Shown in pieces: positions 9,438 through 18,022 of a DNA stretch of 64,000 bases; position 1 is the stretch's first letter, and each line of letters starts with the position of its first letter. Source of the DNA: an uncultured Sulfurovum sp. (GTDB lineage Bacteria; Campylobacterota; Campylobacteria; Campylobacterales; Sulfurovaceae); the NCBI GenBank assembly GCA_902727915.1, contig CACVAU010000055.1:34597-98596 (forward strand), read 5' to 3'. A program made the position numbers and the translations under genes. The notes beneath the pieces are model-generated. The model was not told where the DNA came from. It saw nothing but the letters and a program-made list of their open reading frames with translations, and did not search any database.

Positions 9438-10618
9438 TGAAGTTTTATCAATTTGCATTTAAAAACCTGATCCGAAGTAAAATACGAACCTTTTTGACTC
9501 TTTTGAGTATTGCTTTAACGGCAATTATTTTACTTATTGTGCTTTCCCTCAATAAAGGATTTGAAAGTTCTATTCAAGAGGATTTAGTGGAAGGTATTGG
9601 GGCACATCTTTTTGTGGCTCGTGGGGGATGTCCCATGGATGCAGCCTCAATTATAGCCCAAGGTGGAATCAGTCCAATGTACATTCCTGAAAGTGTCTAT
9701 GACACCATCAAAGAAGTGGCAGGTCTAGAACATATTATGCCATTTAAGATTTTTTCCATTACAACCTCTGATGGGATGAGAACAGATATCTTTACAGGTG
9801 TAACCAAAGAAGTTGAAGTCATGAAAGGAAAATGGAAGTATGACGATGGAGGCTGGTTTACAGGTGAAGACTCTGTCATTTTGGGTGCTGATATTGCTGT
9901 CATAGAACAACGAAAAGTCGGCGAAAAGATTTATGTTGAACACTTTGATAAAGAGTTTGTGGTAACAGGAATACTGGATTATGCTTATAACCAAGATGAT
10001 GGGATGATCTTTCTCCCTCTAAAAACAGCTCAAAAGCTTATCAAGAGAGAAGGTAAACTATCAGCAATAGCCATAGGATTAGAAGACATTAATGAAATAC
10101 ACACTCTTAAAGCTGAGATTAAGTCGCACCTTTCAGATGACTATATGGTAATCACACCTGAAGCGATTGGTAATGAGATTATGAGCTTCTTTGATAGTAC
10201 ACGAGCCATCATGTTTGCTGTACTCTTTTTTACACTTATCGTCAGTACCATTGGTATTGCCAACACCATCATAACCATGATATATGAAAGACGAAAAGAG
10301 TTTGCCTACTTAAAATGTGTGGGGGCTGGTTTTATGGATATCTATAAAATCATACTTTATGAAACACTAATGTTATGTTTAGCAGGTATTGCTATTGGAC
10401 TGTCAGTAGGAATGCTATTATCAAGTTTGTTTGAGAGCTACGTCAGAGAGATTTTTCTGAGTTCTTACGTCTCATCAACAGCTGATATAATCAGACCGAG
10501 TTTAGAGATAGCCTCTATGACGTTCTTGATTATTCTCGTTATTGGTCTTGTTGCAGCCACTTTACCTGCCATTAAAATATCAAAGATTATGCCTATGGAG
10601 GCAATTAGAAATGAGTAA
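9437..10618 (+). CDS. ABC transporter permease, FtsX/MacB type
   Basis: A 393-residue permease with four predicted membrane helices: one near 20-38, then three between about 255 and 385. A large periplasmic domain of about 210 residues lies between the first and second. This is the MacB/LolC layout of ABC machines that act on periplasmic or envelope substrates rather than importing. An unusual ARGGCPMDAASI segment (62-72) puts a Cys at the start of the periplasmic domain. It is translationally coupled to the lipoprotein upstream and overlaps the ATPase gene by eight bases. Confidence 0.85.
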   Translation: MKFYQFAFKNLIRSKIRTFLTLLSIALTAIILLIVLSLNKGFESSIQEDLVEGIGAHLFVARGGCPMDAASIIAQGGISPMYIPESVYDTIKEVAGLEHIMPFKIFSITTSDGMRTDIFTGVTKEVEVMKGKWKYDDGGWFTGEDSVILGADIAVIEQRKVGEKIYVEHFDKEFVVTGILDYAYNQDDGMIFLPLKTAQKLIKREGKLSAIAIGLEDINEIHTLKAEIKSHLSDDYMVITPEAIGNEIMSFFDSTRAIMFAVLFFTLIVSTIGIANTIITMIYERRKEFAYLKCVGAGFMDIYKIILYETLMLCLAGIAIGLSVGMLLSSLFESYVREIFLSSYVSSTADIIRPSLEIASMTFLIILVIGLVAATLPAIKISKIMPMEAIRNE

Positions 10619-11294
10619 TACAATAATTGAAATAAAAAATCTTACAAAAAGATACCAAAGAGGTTCAGAAGAGATTCATGCACTTGACACTATCAACCTA
10701 ACAATAGAAAGAGGAGATTTTATTTCTATTACAGGTGCTTCAGGATCAGGTAAAACAACCTTGATGAATATCATTGGATGTATAGACAACCCTACTAAAG
10801 GTGCTATTAACATTGAAAATACAAATGTAAGTAAAATGCCTCAAAAAGAACTTACAAAAATCAGAAGAGACACACTTGGATTTGTATTTCAACAATTTTA
10901 TTTGATACCGACCCTAACAGCTTCGGAAAATGTTCAGCTTCCTGGTCTTTTTGCAGATAATGTACAGAGGGAACAAAGAGCAAAAGAGCTTCTAGAACTT
11001 GTTGGACTTGGAGAGAGAGTAGATCACCTACCGTCACAAATGTCTGGAGGTGAAATGCAAAGGGTCGCGATTGCAAGAGCCTTGATTAATTCGCCAAAAA
11101 TTTTACTTGCAGATGAACCTACAGGTAATCTAGATTCAAAAAATGCTGAAATTATTTTTGATACGTTTAGGAAGCTCAATAAAAATGGTTTGACCATAGT
11201 TGTGGTGACACACAGTACTGAACTTGCCCAAACAGCACAAAAAATGATTTTTATGAAAGATGGTAAAGTCGATGACAAAACTCATGAAAGTTAA
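10611..11294 (+). CDS. ABC transporter ATP-binding protein, LolD/MacB type
   Basis: A 227-residue ATPase. Walker A is GASGSGKT (43-50), the signature is MSGGEMQRV (144-152), Walker B is ILLADEP (164-170) and the H-loop histidine is H201. The segments QQFYLIPTLTASENV and the ALDTINL start are typical of the LolD/MacB/FtsE branch. ATG at 10611 is chosen; the open frame extends upstream only inside the permease gene. It powers the permease at 9437 and forms one operon with the lipoprotein and porin-like genes. Confidence 0.92.
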   Translation: MSNTIIEIKNLTKRYQRGSEEIHALDTINLTIERGDFISITGASGSGKTTLMNIIGCIDNPTKGAINIENTNVSKMPQKELTKIRRDTLGFVFQQFYLIPTLTASENVQLPGLFADNVQREQRAKELLELVGLGERVDHLPSQMSGGEMQRVAIARALINSPKILLADEPTGNLDSKNAEIIFDTFRKLNKNGLTIVVVTHSTELAQTAQKMIFMKDGKVDDKTHES

Positions 11295-12189
11295 ATATTT
11301 ATTGTTACTATTTTCTTTATGTTATTGCCCTGCTCAAGCAACGCAACTCGACATAGAAGGAAGTTTACAACATAATCTTTCAGAGAATGAACTCTCCTTT
11401 GAAAAAGCCCGTATAGGTATAAAAGAAGTTTTATCTGATGCGAAAGGTGATAGAGTTAACCTTTTTTTACAACTCGAAGGGGAAGATAATTTTAAAGAAA
11501 CACATATTGATCAGCTTTACGCCAAATACAAAGGTCCAATGGGAAGATGGAATCTTACCTTAGGTAGAAGCCTTATACCTTTTGGTCTTTTGAGTGATTA
11601 TGACTCTGAAGTACTTCTCTTAAAGACACAGGAAAAAAAGACTATTGGTTACAAAAGTGATGATGGAGTTAAGCTCTCAGGCTTTTGGAAATCTATGGAC
11701 TATGAACTACTTTTAAGTCCCAAAAAGCTCTTGAAAAATAACCATAAAGACAACAATGATAAGATGCTGGCTCTTAAAGCATCTTTTAAAGGTCAAGATA
11801 TTGAAGATCTTAAATTAGGATTTTCACTACTCTCAGCTGAATTCCAAGATATCAAAAAAGATATGTTTGCCATTGATATCATTAAATATCATGACCTCTT
11901 GGTGACGAGAAATGAAGTAGTATTTGGGAGACAGGAAGATGACTCTCTTCTATCAATTTTTACTGGGATTGATTATAGTCTTGCTCCTTCTGTGGACTTG
12001 AATGTTGCTTACACTTATTATAAAGCAGACCATAAAGAGGAGTCGGCCTTTCTAGGCATAAGTTATAACTCACCTTTCTATGGTTTGGTCTTTAGAGCTG
12101 GGAATACACACTATTTTAAACAAAAAACAAAGGAGAATCAAAATGAACTACTTATTCAAGTTTACAACGCTTATAGCCATTATTTTTAG
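11272..12189 (+). CDS. Predicted outer-membrane beta-barrel (porin-like) protein
   Basis: A 305-residue exported protein. The signal peptide is MTKLMKVKYLLLLFSLCYCPAQA-like in its hydrophobic core. The mature part is a series of amphipathic strands with alternating hydrophobic and polar residues, for example the GRWNLTLGRSLIPFG segment, in the manner of phosphate-selective-porin-like barrels. It ends in aromatic residues (AYSHYF), as outer-membrane barrels do. It overlaps the ATPase gene; an ATG at 11284 is an alternative start. In this setting it may be the outer-membrane partner of the ABC system. Confidence 0.65.
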   Translation: MTKLMKVKYLLLLFSLCYCPAQATQLDIEGSLQHNLSENELSFEKARIGIKEVLSDAKGDRVNLFLQLEGEDNFKETHIDQLYAKYKGPMGRWNLTLGRSLIPFGLLSDYDSEVLLLKTQEKKTIGYKSDDGVKLSGFWKSMDYELLLSPKKLLKNNHKDNNDKMLALKASFKGQDIEDLKLGFSLLSAEFQDIKKDMFAIDIIKYHDLLVTRNEVVFGRQEDDSLLSIFTGIDYSLAPSVDLNVAYTYYKADHKEESAFLGISYNSPFYGLVFRAGNTHYFKQKTKENQNELLIQVYNAYSHYF

Positions 12190-12679
12190 TACCATAGAGA
12201 TTAGTTATGCCCAAGAAGAGTATAAATGTATCTGGAGAAATCCAGAAAGAACGATGGTACGTATTTTTCCTGAAGCATTAGACTACAAAACCATTAACAA
12301 AAAAATTACCTCACAAAAGCTCAAAGAAATAGAAGAGAAAGCAGGTAAACTTCTTGCAGGACAAAGAGATTTATTTCAATATTATGAACTGATGGCAAAC
12401 GAAACATCTTTGGGCTATATCTTGACAAGTACACAAAAAGGTGAATATGGTGCAATTGAATTTGTTTTTGGTATCAATAAAGCAGGTGTAATCATCTCCA
12501 TATACATTCAACGTTCAAGAGAGAGGGATAGAGAATTTAAAAAGAAGGCATTCTTAAATGAATTTATAGGTAAAAATTTAAATGATATTGATACTATAAA
12601 GTTCACCAAAACTGTAGGAACGCAAGCTGTCGTCTCCGGTGTCAAAAAAGAGTTAATAACCTTTGAAATATTGAAATAA
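12143..12679 (+). CDS. Exported protein resembling FMN-binding-domain proteins
   Basis: A 178-residue protein with a signal peptide (residues 1-22, ending SYAQ). The region EYGAIEFVFGINKAGVIISIYIQRSRE, then FLNEFIGKNL, follows the spacing of periplasmic FMN_bind domains (RnfG/NqrC-like). The usual SGAT motif that carries covalent FMN is replaced by TVGTQAVVSG, so flavin attachment is uncertain. The ATG at 12143 is preceded by AAGGAG; a longer frame into the porin gene is not used. It closes the envelope cluster and overlaps the porin gene by 47 bases. Confidence 0.55.
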   Translation: MNYLFKFTTLIAIIFSTIEISYAQEEYKCIWRNPERTMVRIFPEALDYKTINKKITSQKLKEIEEKAGKLLAGQRDLFQYYELMANETSLGYILTSTQKGEYGAIEFVFGINKAGVIISIYIQRSRERDREFKKKAFLNEFIGKNLNDIDTIKFTKTVGTQAVVSGVKKELITFEILK

Positions 12680-12739
12680 GGTTTTTAGAGATTCTCATAT
12701 TCTTTTTACGATAAAATACCTCAGTTATATCAAGCTGAT

Positions 12740-12795
12740 GGTCACTCAACCGACCCTACGATATAAGATACCCCAGTAGGGTCGATTTATCGACC
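12740..12795. repeat. Pair of REP-like elements (GTAG + hairpin), head to head
   Basis: On the plus strand, GTAG at 12776-12779 is followed by GGTCGAT, loop TT and ATCGACC (12780-12795), a perfect 7-bp stem. On the minus strand a second copy has GTAG at 12759-12756 and GGTC paired with GACC (stem 12740-12755). The two GTAG ends face each other. The same architecture with other stem sequences recurs at 54453, 58124, 58220 and 59528. The pair fills the gap upstream of mqnF. Confidence 0.6.
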
Positions 12796-12807
12796 AAATG
12801 AGAAAAA

Positions 12808-14028
12808 ATGAAAATAATAAACCCGAACTATATCTACCTAGACAATACATTTCAAGAAAACCTTGCCGTAGCTTTTGATGAAAAAATCCAAGCCATCGAC
12901 ACTTTAGAAAACCTACAAGCACAATACCCTAAGGCAACAATACAAGAACAAGTAGAGAACTCTGTACTATACCCTGGGTTTATCAATACTCATGTTCATT
13001 TAGAGTTTTCTAAAAACCGAACCACTTTAGAGTATGGTTCATTCATGCCTTGGTTGGACTCAGTCATTAAAAACCGTGAAGATTTAGTCCGTGCTTGTGA
13101 CAATGAAGTGATGATGGAAGCTTGTAAGCAAATGTTAAACTCTGGGGTTACCACCTTTGGGGCTATCTCCTCTTTTGGTACAGAGTTAGAAGTCTGTACA
13201 CAAACACCTCAAAAAGTTCTTTTTTTCAACGAACTCATCGGCTCACAAGCTGCCACTGCTGACATGCTTTACGGAGACTTTTTAGAACGTTTAAACGAAT
13301 CGAAAAACTGTGTTGACGATGGTATCATTCCAGCCATTGCCATTCATTCGCCTTACTCAGTACATCCTATTGTGACGCAACGCGCTATTGCTTTAGCTAA
13401 ACAAGAAGGATTTCCTCTTTCAGCACACTTTTTAGAGTCACAAGCAGAGCGTGAATGGTTAACTAAAGAAACGGGTGGTTTTCTAAGCTTTTTCCAAAAC
13501 TTTTTCTCTACATCAAAAGCCGTAACTACTGTTAAAGAATTCATGCACTCTTTAAATCAAGTACCTGCCCATTTAACCCATGCTGTCCAAGCCACAAGAG
13601 AAGAGTTAAACTTCTTAAATGAAAAAGGACACAGTATTGCCCACTGTCCTCGTTCTAACAGACTGTTGGGGTGTGGACGACTAGCCATTGAAATGCTCAT
13701 TGAAAACAACATGCCCTTTACCACAGCAACCGATGGTTTAAGTTCTAACAACACGCTAAGCATACTAGATGAACTACGTGCAGCTCTTATGTTACACCAC
13801 TCAGTTCCTATAGAAAAACTGGCTTCTGTCCTCATAAAGTCCATTACCTCCACACCAGCAGAGATTTTCTCTTTAAACTCAGGAATCATCGAAGTCGGAA
13901 AAGATGCTGATTTTGCTTTCCTTACTTTGCCAGATAAACCCTCATCTTTAGAGAGCATTGCTTTACATACCATACTGCATACGAATCAAGTAGATAAAGT
14001 CTACATAAGTGGAACCGTAGTTTCATGA
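12808..14028 (+). CDS. mqnF: Aminodeoxyfutalosine deaminase-type amidohydrolase
   Basis: A 406-residue amidohydrolase. Metal ligands are visible in NTHVHLEFS (H62, H64), the LTHAVQ segment near 258, HCPRSNRLLG near 283 and TATDGLSSNN near 310. This subgroup in Campylobacterota is known to deaminate 6-amino-6-deoxyfutalosine in the futalosine route to menaquinone. A related chlorohydrolase or adenosine deaminase role cannot be excluded from sequence. Its TGA overlaps the next ATG (ATGA), coupling it to the glycosylase-like gene. A menaquinone methyltransferase lies elsewhere in the window (54470). Confidence 0.8.
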   Translation: MKIINPNYIYLDNTFQENLAVAFDEKIQAIDTLENLQAQYPKATIQEQVENSVLYPGFINTHVHLEFSKNRTTLEYGSFMPWLDSVIKNREDLVRACDNEVMMEACKQMLNSGVTTFGAISSFGTELEVCTQTPQKVLFFNELIGSQAATADMLYGDFLERLNESKNCVDDGIIPAIAIHSPYSVHPIVTQRAIALAKQEGFPLSAHFLESQAEREWLTKETGGFLSFFQNFFSTSKAVTTVKEFMHSLNQVPAHLTHAVQATREELNFLNEKGHSIAHCPRSNRLLGCGRLAIEMLIENNMPFTTATDGLSSNNTLSILDELRAALMLHHSVPIEKLASVLIKSITSTPAEIFSLNSGIIEVGKDADFAFLTLPDKPSSLESIALHTILHTNQVDKVYISGTVVS

Positions 14029-14687
14029 AAAACCTACACAATGCCCTACTCTTAAAACGTCTCTACCAGTTAAAAGAGTTCGGCTATAAATATACTTCTG
14101 AAGAGGTTTTCACCCAAGATGATCAAGAGCTGTTAGAGCTTCCCAACTCTCTTGAAGCCCTAAAACAACAAGCATCAAACTGTCATCTTTGTTCTTTGTC
14201 TAAAAACAGAAAGCAAGTTGTTTTTGGAGAAGGAAACCCCCAAGCTAACCTTATGTTTATTGGTAATAAACCTTTAGAAATAGAAGATAACGAAGGAAAA
14301 ATATTTCTAGGACGTGGTGGAGAGATGCTAACAGCCATGATAGAAAAGGTAATCGGTACAACACGTCAAAATGTTTACTTAACTAACCTCTTAAAATGCC
14401 ACCCACTCGCTAACAAAGAGATTCATGAGTCGGAGTTTCATACTTGTAAGGCTTATTTGTTTAAAGAGATAGAGTTGGTCAAGCCAAAGATTATTGTGAC
14501 TTTAGGGGAAGAAGCCTACCACTATCTCACCAATGATACTACGCCATTAAATGAGATACGTGGAACCGTGATAGAAAAAGAAAACTATACTATTATTCCT
14601 ACTTATCATCCAAATTTTTTGCTTAAGAATCCTTCTTTGAAGAAAGAGGTTTTTGAAGATTTGAAGAAGGTTAAGGGGATTTTGTAA
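14025..14687 (+). CDS. Uracil-DNA glycosylase superfamily protein with 4Fe-4S cysteines and altered motif 1
   Basis: A 220-residue family 4/5-type uracil-DNA glycosylase. C53-x2-C56, C125 and C141 have the spacing of the cluster ligands in Fe-S glycosylases. Motif 2 is present as HPNFLL (195-200). Motif 1, usually GE[AG]PG followed by ED and G-x-PFVG, reads GNKPLEIEDNEGKIFLG (80-96), so the catalytic-region Glu is an Asn (N81). It may still act on damaged DNA or be a divergent member. It is coupled to mqnF by a 4-base overlap. Confidence 0.75.
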   Translation: MKNLHNALLLKRLYQLKEFGYKYTSEEVFTQDDQELLELPNSLEALKQQASNCHLCSLSKNRKQVVFGEGNPQANLMFIGNKPLEIEDNEGKIFLGRGGEMLTAMIEKVIGTTRQNVYLTNLLKCHPLANKEIHESEFHTCKAYLFKEIELVKPKIIVTLGEEAYHYLTNDTTPLNEIRGTVIEKENYTIIPTYHPNFLLKNPSLKKEVFEDLKKVKGIL

Positions 14688-14727
14688 GTATATCTTTTAT
14701 AAAAAGTTATATGAAGCTTCAAAAACC

Positions 14728-14747
14728 ATGAGAAACTTTTTTCTCAT
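14728..14747. terminator. Hairpin terminator shared by the glycosylase-like gene and protease 1
   Basis: ATGAGAA (14728-14734) pairs with TTCTCAT (14741-14747). On the plus strand it is followed by CTTTTTATTTT, on the minus strand by GGTTTTTG. The genes converge here, so it can serve both directions. A similar CTATG-AGAGAA hairpin ends the next protease gene. Confidence 0.75.
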
Positions 14748-14765
14748 AGCCTTTTTATTTTCATT

Positions 14766-17750
14766 TTAAGGAAGTAAAATCTCTTGATTTTCGGATAAAG
14801 CTTTAATATACTGATTACTCACTTTTCCTGAAGGGCTACCTAGCCAAGCACTTACACGTTTAGTAGCACTTTCCATAATAATATCTTCATAACCATCACC
14901 ATTTACATCATTTCTATCAACAATCAATCGTGCCTCTGGACTTAAAGTTTTAAGATATTGGGTACTCACTCTTTGCATTGGACTATTAATCCATGCACTC
15001 ACTCTATTATTCACTTGATTAGCCACAATAATTTCTGGAAAACCATCGCCATTAATATCAGATAAACCTGCTATTTTTAAATCTGAAGACAAGGTTTTTA
15101 CATAACTGTTAGTTATATTAGCATTAGCATCACTTAACCATACATTCACTCTTCCATTGTTATTATTTTTTACAATGATATCATCATAACCATCATTATT
15201 ATAATCAATGCTTTCTACAATCTCAACTTCTGGGGACAAAGTTTTTAAATGTTTATTTTGTACATGACCATCCTCATAAGAAATCCAAGCATTTACTCTT
15301 CCATTGTTATTATTTTTTACAACAACATCATCATAACCATCACCATTTACATCCATAACAGAGTGAAATTCCTGAGCTTCTGATAAGGTTTTAATATATT
15401 GCGTACTTACCGTTCCATTAGCACTTCCTAATAAAGCATTAATCCGTAAGTTATTCATATTTTGAACCAAAACATCATCATAACCATCACCATTTACATC
15501 ACCTACAGCGATAACTTTTTGTCCTTCTGATAATCCTTTAAGATAAACATTTTCAAACATGCCATCTTTCGTATTTTTCAACATAGCCAAAACATTTGTA
15601 CTGGTATTAGAAATAATTAAGTCTAAGTATCCATCTCCATTAATATCACCTTGTTCCACTACTTCTCGATCAACACTTAAAGTTTTTAAGAAGTTACTTG
15701 TTAAATTTATACTCTCTGTACCAAACCATCCACTTAAACCAAAATTATCTACATTTTTAATTAAAATATCTGAATAACCATCTCCATTAAAATCATTTTT
15801 CACCTTAGTTTGTAAAGATTTTTCAAATTGAAGCATCTTATGGATATTAAGACGACCCCCTGTTGCCACAATACCATTGAGTGCTGGTACGACATCTACA
15901 GTATTTAAAATAATTTCCTTAAGCTGATTCATCTTAAGATTTTCTTGTGCTGATGCCAACAAGGCTACTGCTCCTGTTACATAGGGAGCTGCCATGGATG
16001 TTCCACTTAATACAGCATAAGAATTAGATGCCGATGGGACAATAATGTCTCCTGTCGAAATTTTCAAGTTATCAATATTATATCCACCATAAACCGTATT
16101 GGTATCATTAAAACGAAAGAACCCAATATTTAAATTATTCATAAAATATTTACTTGGTAAATTAACAGAGACCTCTGTCCAATCTTCATAGTATCCATCT
16201 ATCTGAGATAAAATATTCAACTGACCAGTATTATCATCCATAACAAATAAAGCCATCTGATCCCAAGAGCTTTCTATTTCACCCTTAACTTCAAATGAAA
16301 CACAAACTGTTTCATCAGCCGAAACATTTGATAGGTCAATCACATCATCTTTTATGGTAGCTATTTGAAACCTATTGTTATTATATGTTTCAGCTAAAGT
16401 TTCTGTTAGTGAATAAGCATCAGAAGCAAAATCATTTGCATCAAGCATAAAGTGTTCATTGGGTAAATCAACATTTGGATTAAATATGTTTTCTGTATAA
16501 AATTCCCACTGCTCTAAACCTGATTCAAATCTTTCACTATAAAGTACTTCATTGTTATTAGGAATACAAGTACTGGTTACTTCATTTGGAACTGTACTTA
16601 AAATATCTTCACCTGGTGCAGCTAAGTCCACACTGTTCACACCATAATTTGAAAAACTTGCACGTTCATCATTAATATTGGTTGCAGCCACTGAAATAAT
16701 ATTATTTAAATTATATGATGCTGGATAAGATAACGTATCATCATTATCTTTATTCTCATTTCCAGCAGCAGCAACAAATAAAATTCCACTTTCTCCAGCT
16801 AGAGCAATGGCATTCTGTAGTTCTTGTGAAAACTCTGCTCCACCCCAAGAGTTATTGGTAACGACAATATTAATACCACGATTTACTTTTAAATCTGTAA
16901 AGTAATTAACACACTCAATTGCAGAAGAAAGTTCTCCAGCACCAGCAGCATCTAAAAATTTACAAGCTGCGATGGAACTTGTCCAATTCACTCCTACTAC
17001 GCCTACAGAATTATTTCCTTCTGCACCTATTGTTCCTGCCACATGTGTACCGTGTGAATCATCAGCCATAGGATCACTATCACCATTAACAGTATCAATT
17101 CCATAAATATCATCAATATAACCATTCTCATCATCATCAATATTATTATTGGGAATCTCATTTGGATTCATCCACATATTATTGACCAAATCTTCATGTT
17201 TATAGTCCACACCTGTATCAATAACACCTACAACCACATTTTTGCTACCACGATGTATCTTCCATGCCTCAAGTGCATCTATATCTGTATCAATATCACT
17301 GCTTATTGCATTATTCTCCATACCCCAAAGTTCAGGATACCTAATATCATTAGGCACAGTATTAATCTTCACAATTTGATCCAACTCTACAGCTTCAACA
17401 CCATAAATTTCTTTTGCTTTACTAAGTAGTTCATTCTCACTTAACGTTGTCGACTTCAAAACCAAGATATGTTTTTTATCAATACTCTTAGTCCCCAAAC
17501 TTGCTCCAACTAAAGGAAAACTTTTCACAACTTCTATGCTATTTTCCTCAATACTGTTACTATTTAAAAAACTCTTATAAGCTTCATTAGTATTAACACC
17601 TTCTTTTACTCTTACAATAACCTGTACTTTTTTATTTTTATTATTCATATTGTCTATCAATGATTGTCGCACTTCACTATGTGTTGTTGCAAATGCTGAT
17701 ACTGACAAGAGTGACAAAAGTAATGAACTTCTTAAATAATTTTTCCTCAA
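14766..17750 (-). CDS. Secreted subtilase with inserted beta-sandwich and seven FG-GAP repeats (paralogue 1)
   Basis: A 994-residue serine protease. Residues 1-21 are a signal peptide and about 40-130 an I9-like propeptide. The S8 domain follows, with D178 (VIDTG), H233 (HGTH), oxyanion N331 (AAAGNE) and S585 (GTSMAAP). Between the AAPG strand (377-380) and the catalytic Ser lies an extra domain of about 185 residues (391-575) with a FESG...W...YNIDNLKI pattern, like MAM/jelly-roll modules. Residues 650-994 hold seven DxNGDG calcium-type repeats, each ending near YLKTLS. The start is TTG, with AAGGAT placed as in paralogues 2 and 3. The likely site of action is the cell surface or medium. Confidence 0.88.
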   Translation of the reverse strand: MRKNYLRSSLLLSLLSVSAFATTHSEVRQSLIDNMNNKNKKVQVIVRVKEGVNTNEAYKSFLNSNSIEENSIEVVKSFPLVGASLGTKSIDKKHILVLKSTTLSENELLSKAKEIYGVEAVELDQIVKINTVPNDIRYPELWGMENNAISSDIDTDIDALEAWKIHRGSKNVVVGVIDTGVDYKHEDLVNNMWMNPNEIPNNNIDDDENGYIDDIYGIDTVNGDSDPMADDSHGTHVAGTIGAEGNNSVGVVGVNWTSSIAACKFLDAAGAGELSSAIECVNYFTDLKVNRGINIVVTNNSWGGAEFSQELQNAIALAGESGILFVAAAGNENKDNDDTLSYPASYNLNNIISVAATNINDERASFSNYGVNSVDLAAPGEDILSTVPNEVTSTCIPNNNEVLYSERFESGLEQWEFYTENIFNPNVDLPNEHFMLDANDFASDAYSLTETLAETYNNNRFQIATIKDDVIDLSNVSADETVCVSFEVKGEIESSWDQMALFVMDDNTGQLNILSQIDGYYEDWTEVSVNLPSKYFMNNLNIGFFRFNDTNTVYGGYNIDNLKISTGDIIVPSASNSYAVLSGTSMAAPYVTGAVALLASAQENLKMNQLKEIILNTVDVVPALNGIVATGGRLNIHKMLQFEKSLQTKVKNDFNGDGYSDILIKNVDNFGLSGWFGTESINLTSNFLKTLSVDREVVEQGDINGDGYLDLIISNTSTNVLAMLKNTKDGMFENVYLKGLSEGQKVIAVGDVNGDGYDDVLVQNMNNLRINALLGSANGTVSTQYIKTLSEAQEFHSVMDVNGDGYDDVVVKNNNNGRVNAWISYEDGHVQNKHLKTLSPEVEIVESIDYNNDGYDDIIVKNNNNGRVNVWLSDANANITNSYVKTLSSDLKIAGLSDINGDGFPEIIVANQVNNRVSAWINSPMQRVSTQYLKTLSPEARLIVDRNDVNGDGYEDIIMESATKRVSAWLGSPSGKVSNQYIKALSENQEILLP

Positions 17751-17967
17751 CTTAAATCCTTATTAAATATATTTATTAAATTATATACATAAAATTAAAA
17801 AAAGTATTTAATAATATTCAAAATATATAAATTTTTATAATTATTTAAATTTTTTAATATTATTTTAATTTTTAAAAATTATATTAAATTAAATTAATTA
17901 ATAAAAAACAATGTTAAATAAAATTAAAAAAAAGAAGTCAAAGAATTAGAAAGTTTAGAGGTACTTA

Positions 17968-18002
17968 GAAAAGAAAACTATGCAGAGAAAGTTCTCTCAT
18001 AG
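17968..18002 (-). terminator. Intrinsic terminator of protease paralogue 2
   Basis: On the minus strand CTATG-AGAGAA pairs with TTCTCT-(bulged G)-CATAG (18002 down to 17978). TTTTCTTTTC follows at 17977-17968. It lies about 20 bases after the stop of the gene at 18023. The rest of the gap to protease 1 (17751-17967) is very AT-rich, and no TGATACA box was found in it. Confidence 0.75.
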
Positions 18003-18022
18003 TCTCCCTATATTGTTAAGTA

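Noticed and set aside
13557..13973. 138-codon minus-strand frame
   Set aside because: Antisense to mqnF, which is well supported by metal-binding motifs and coupling to the next gene.
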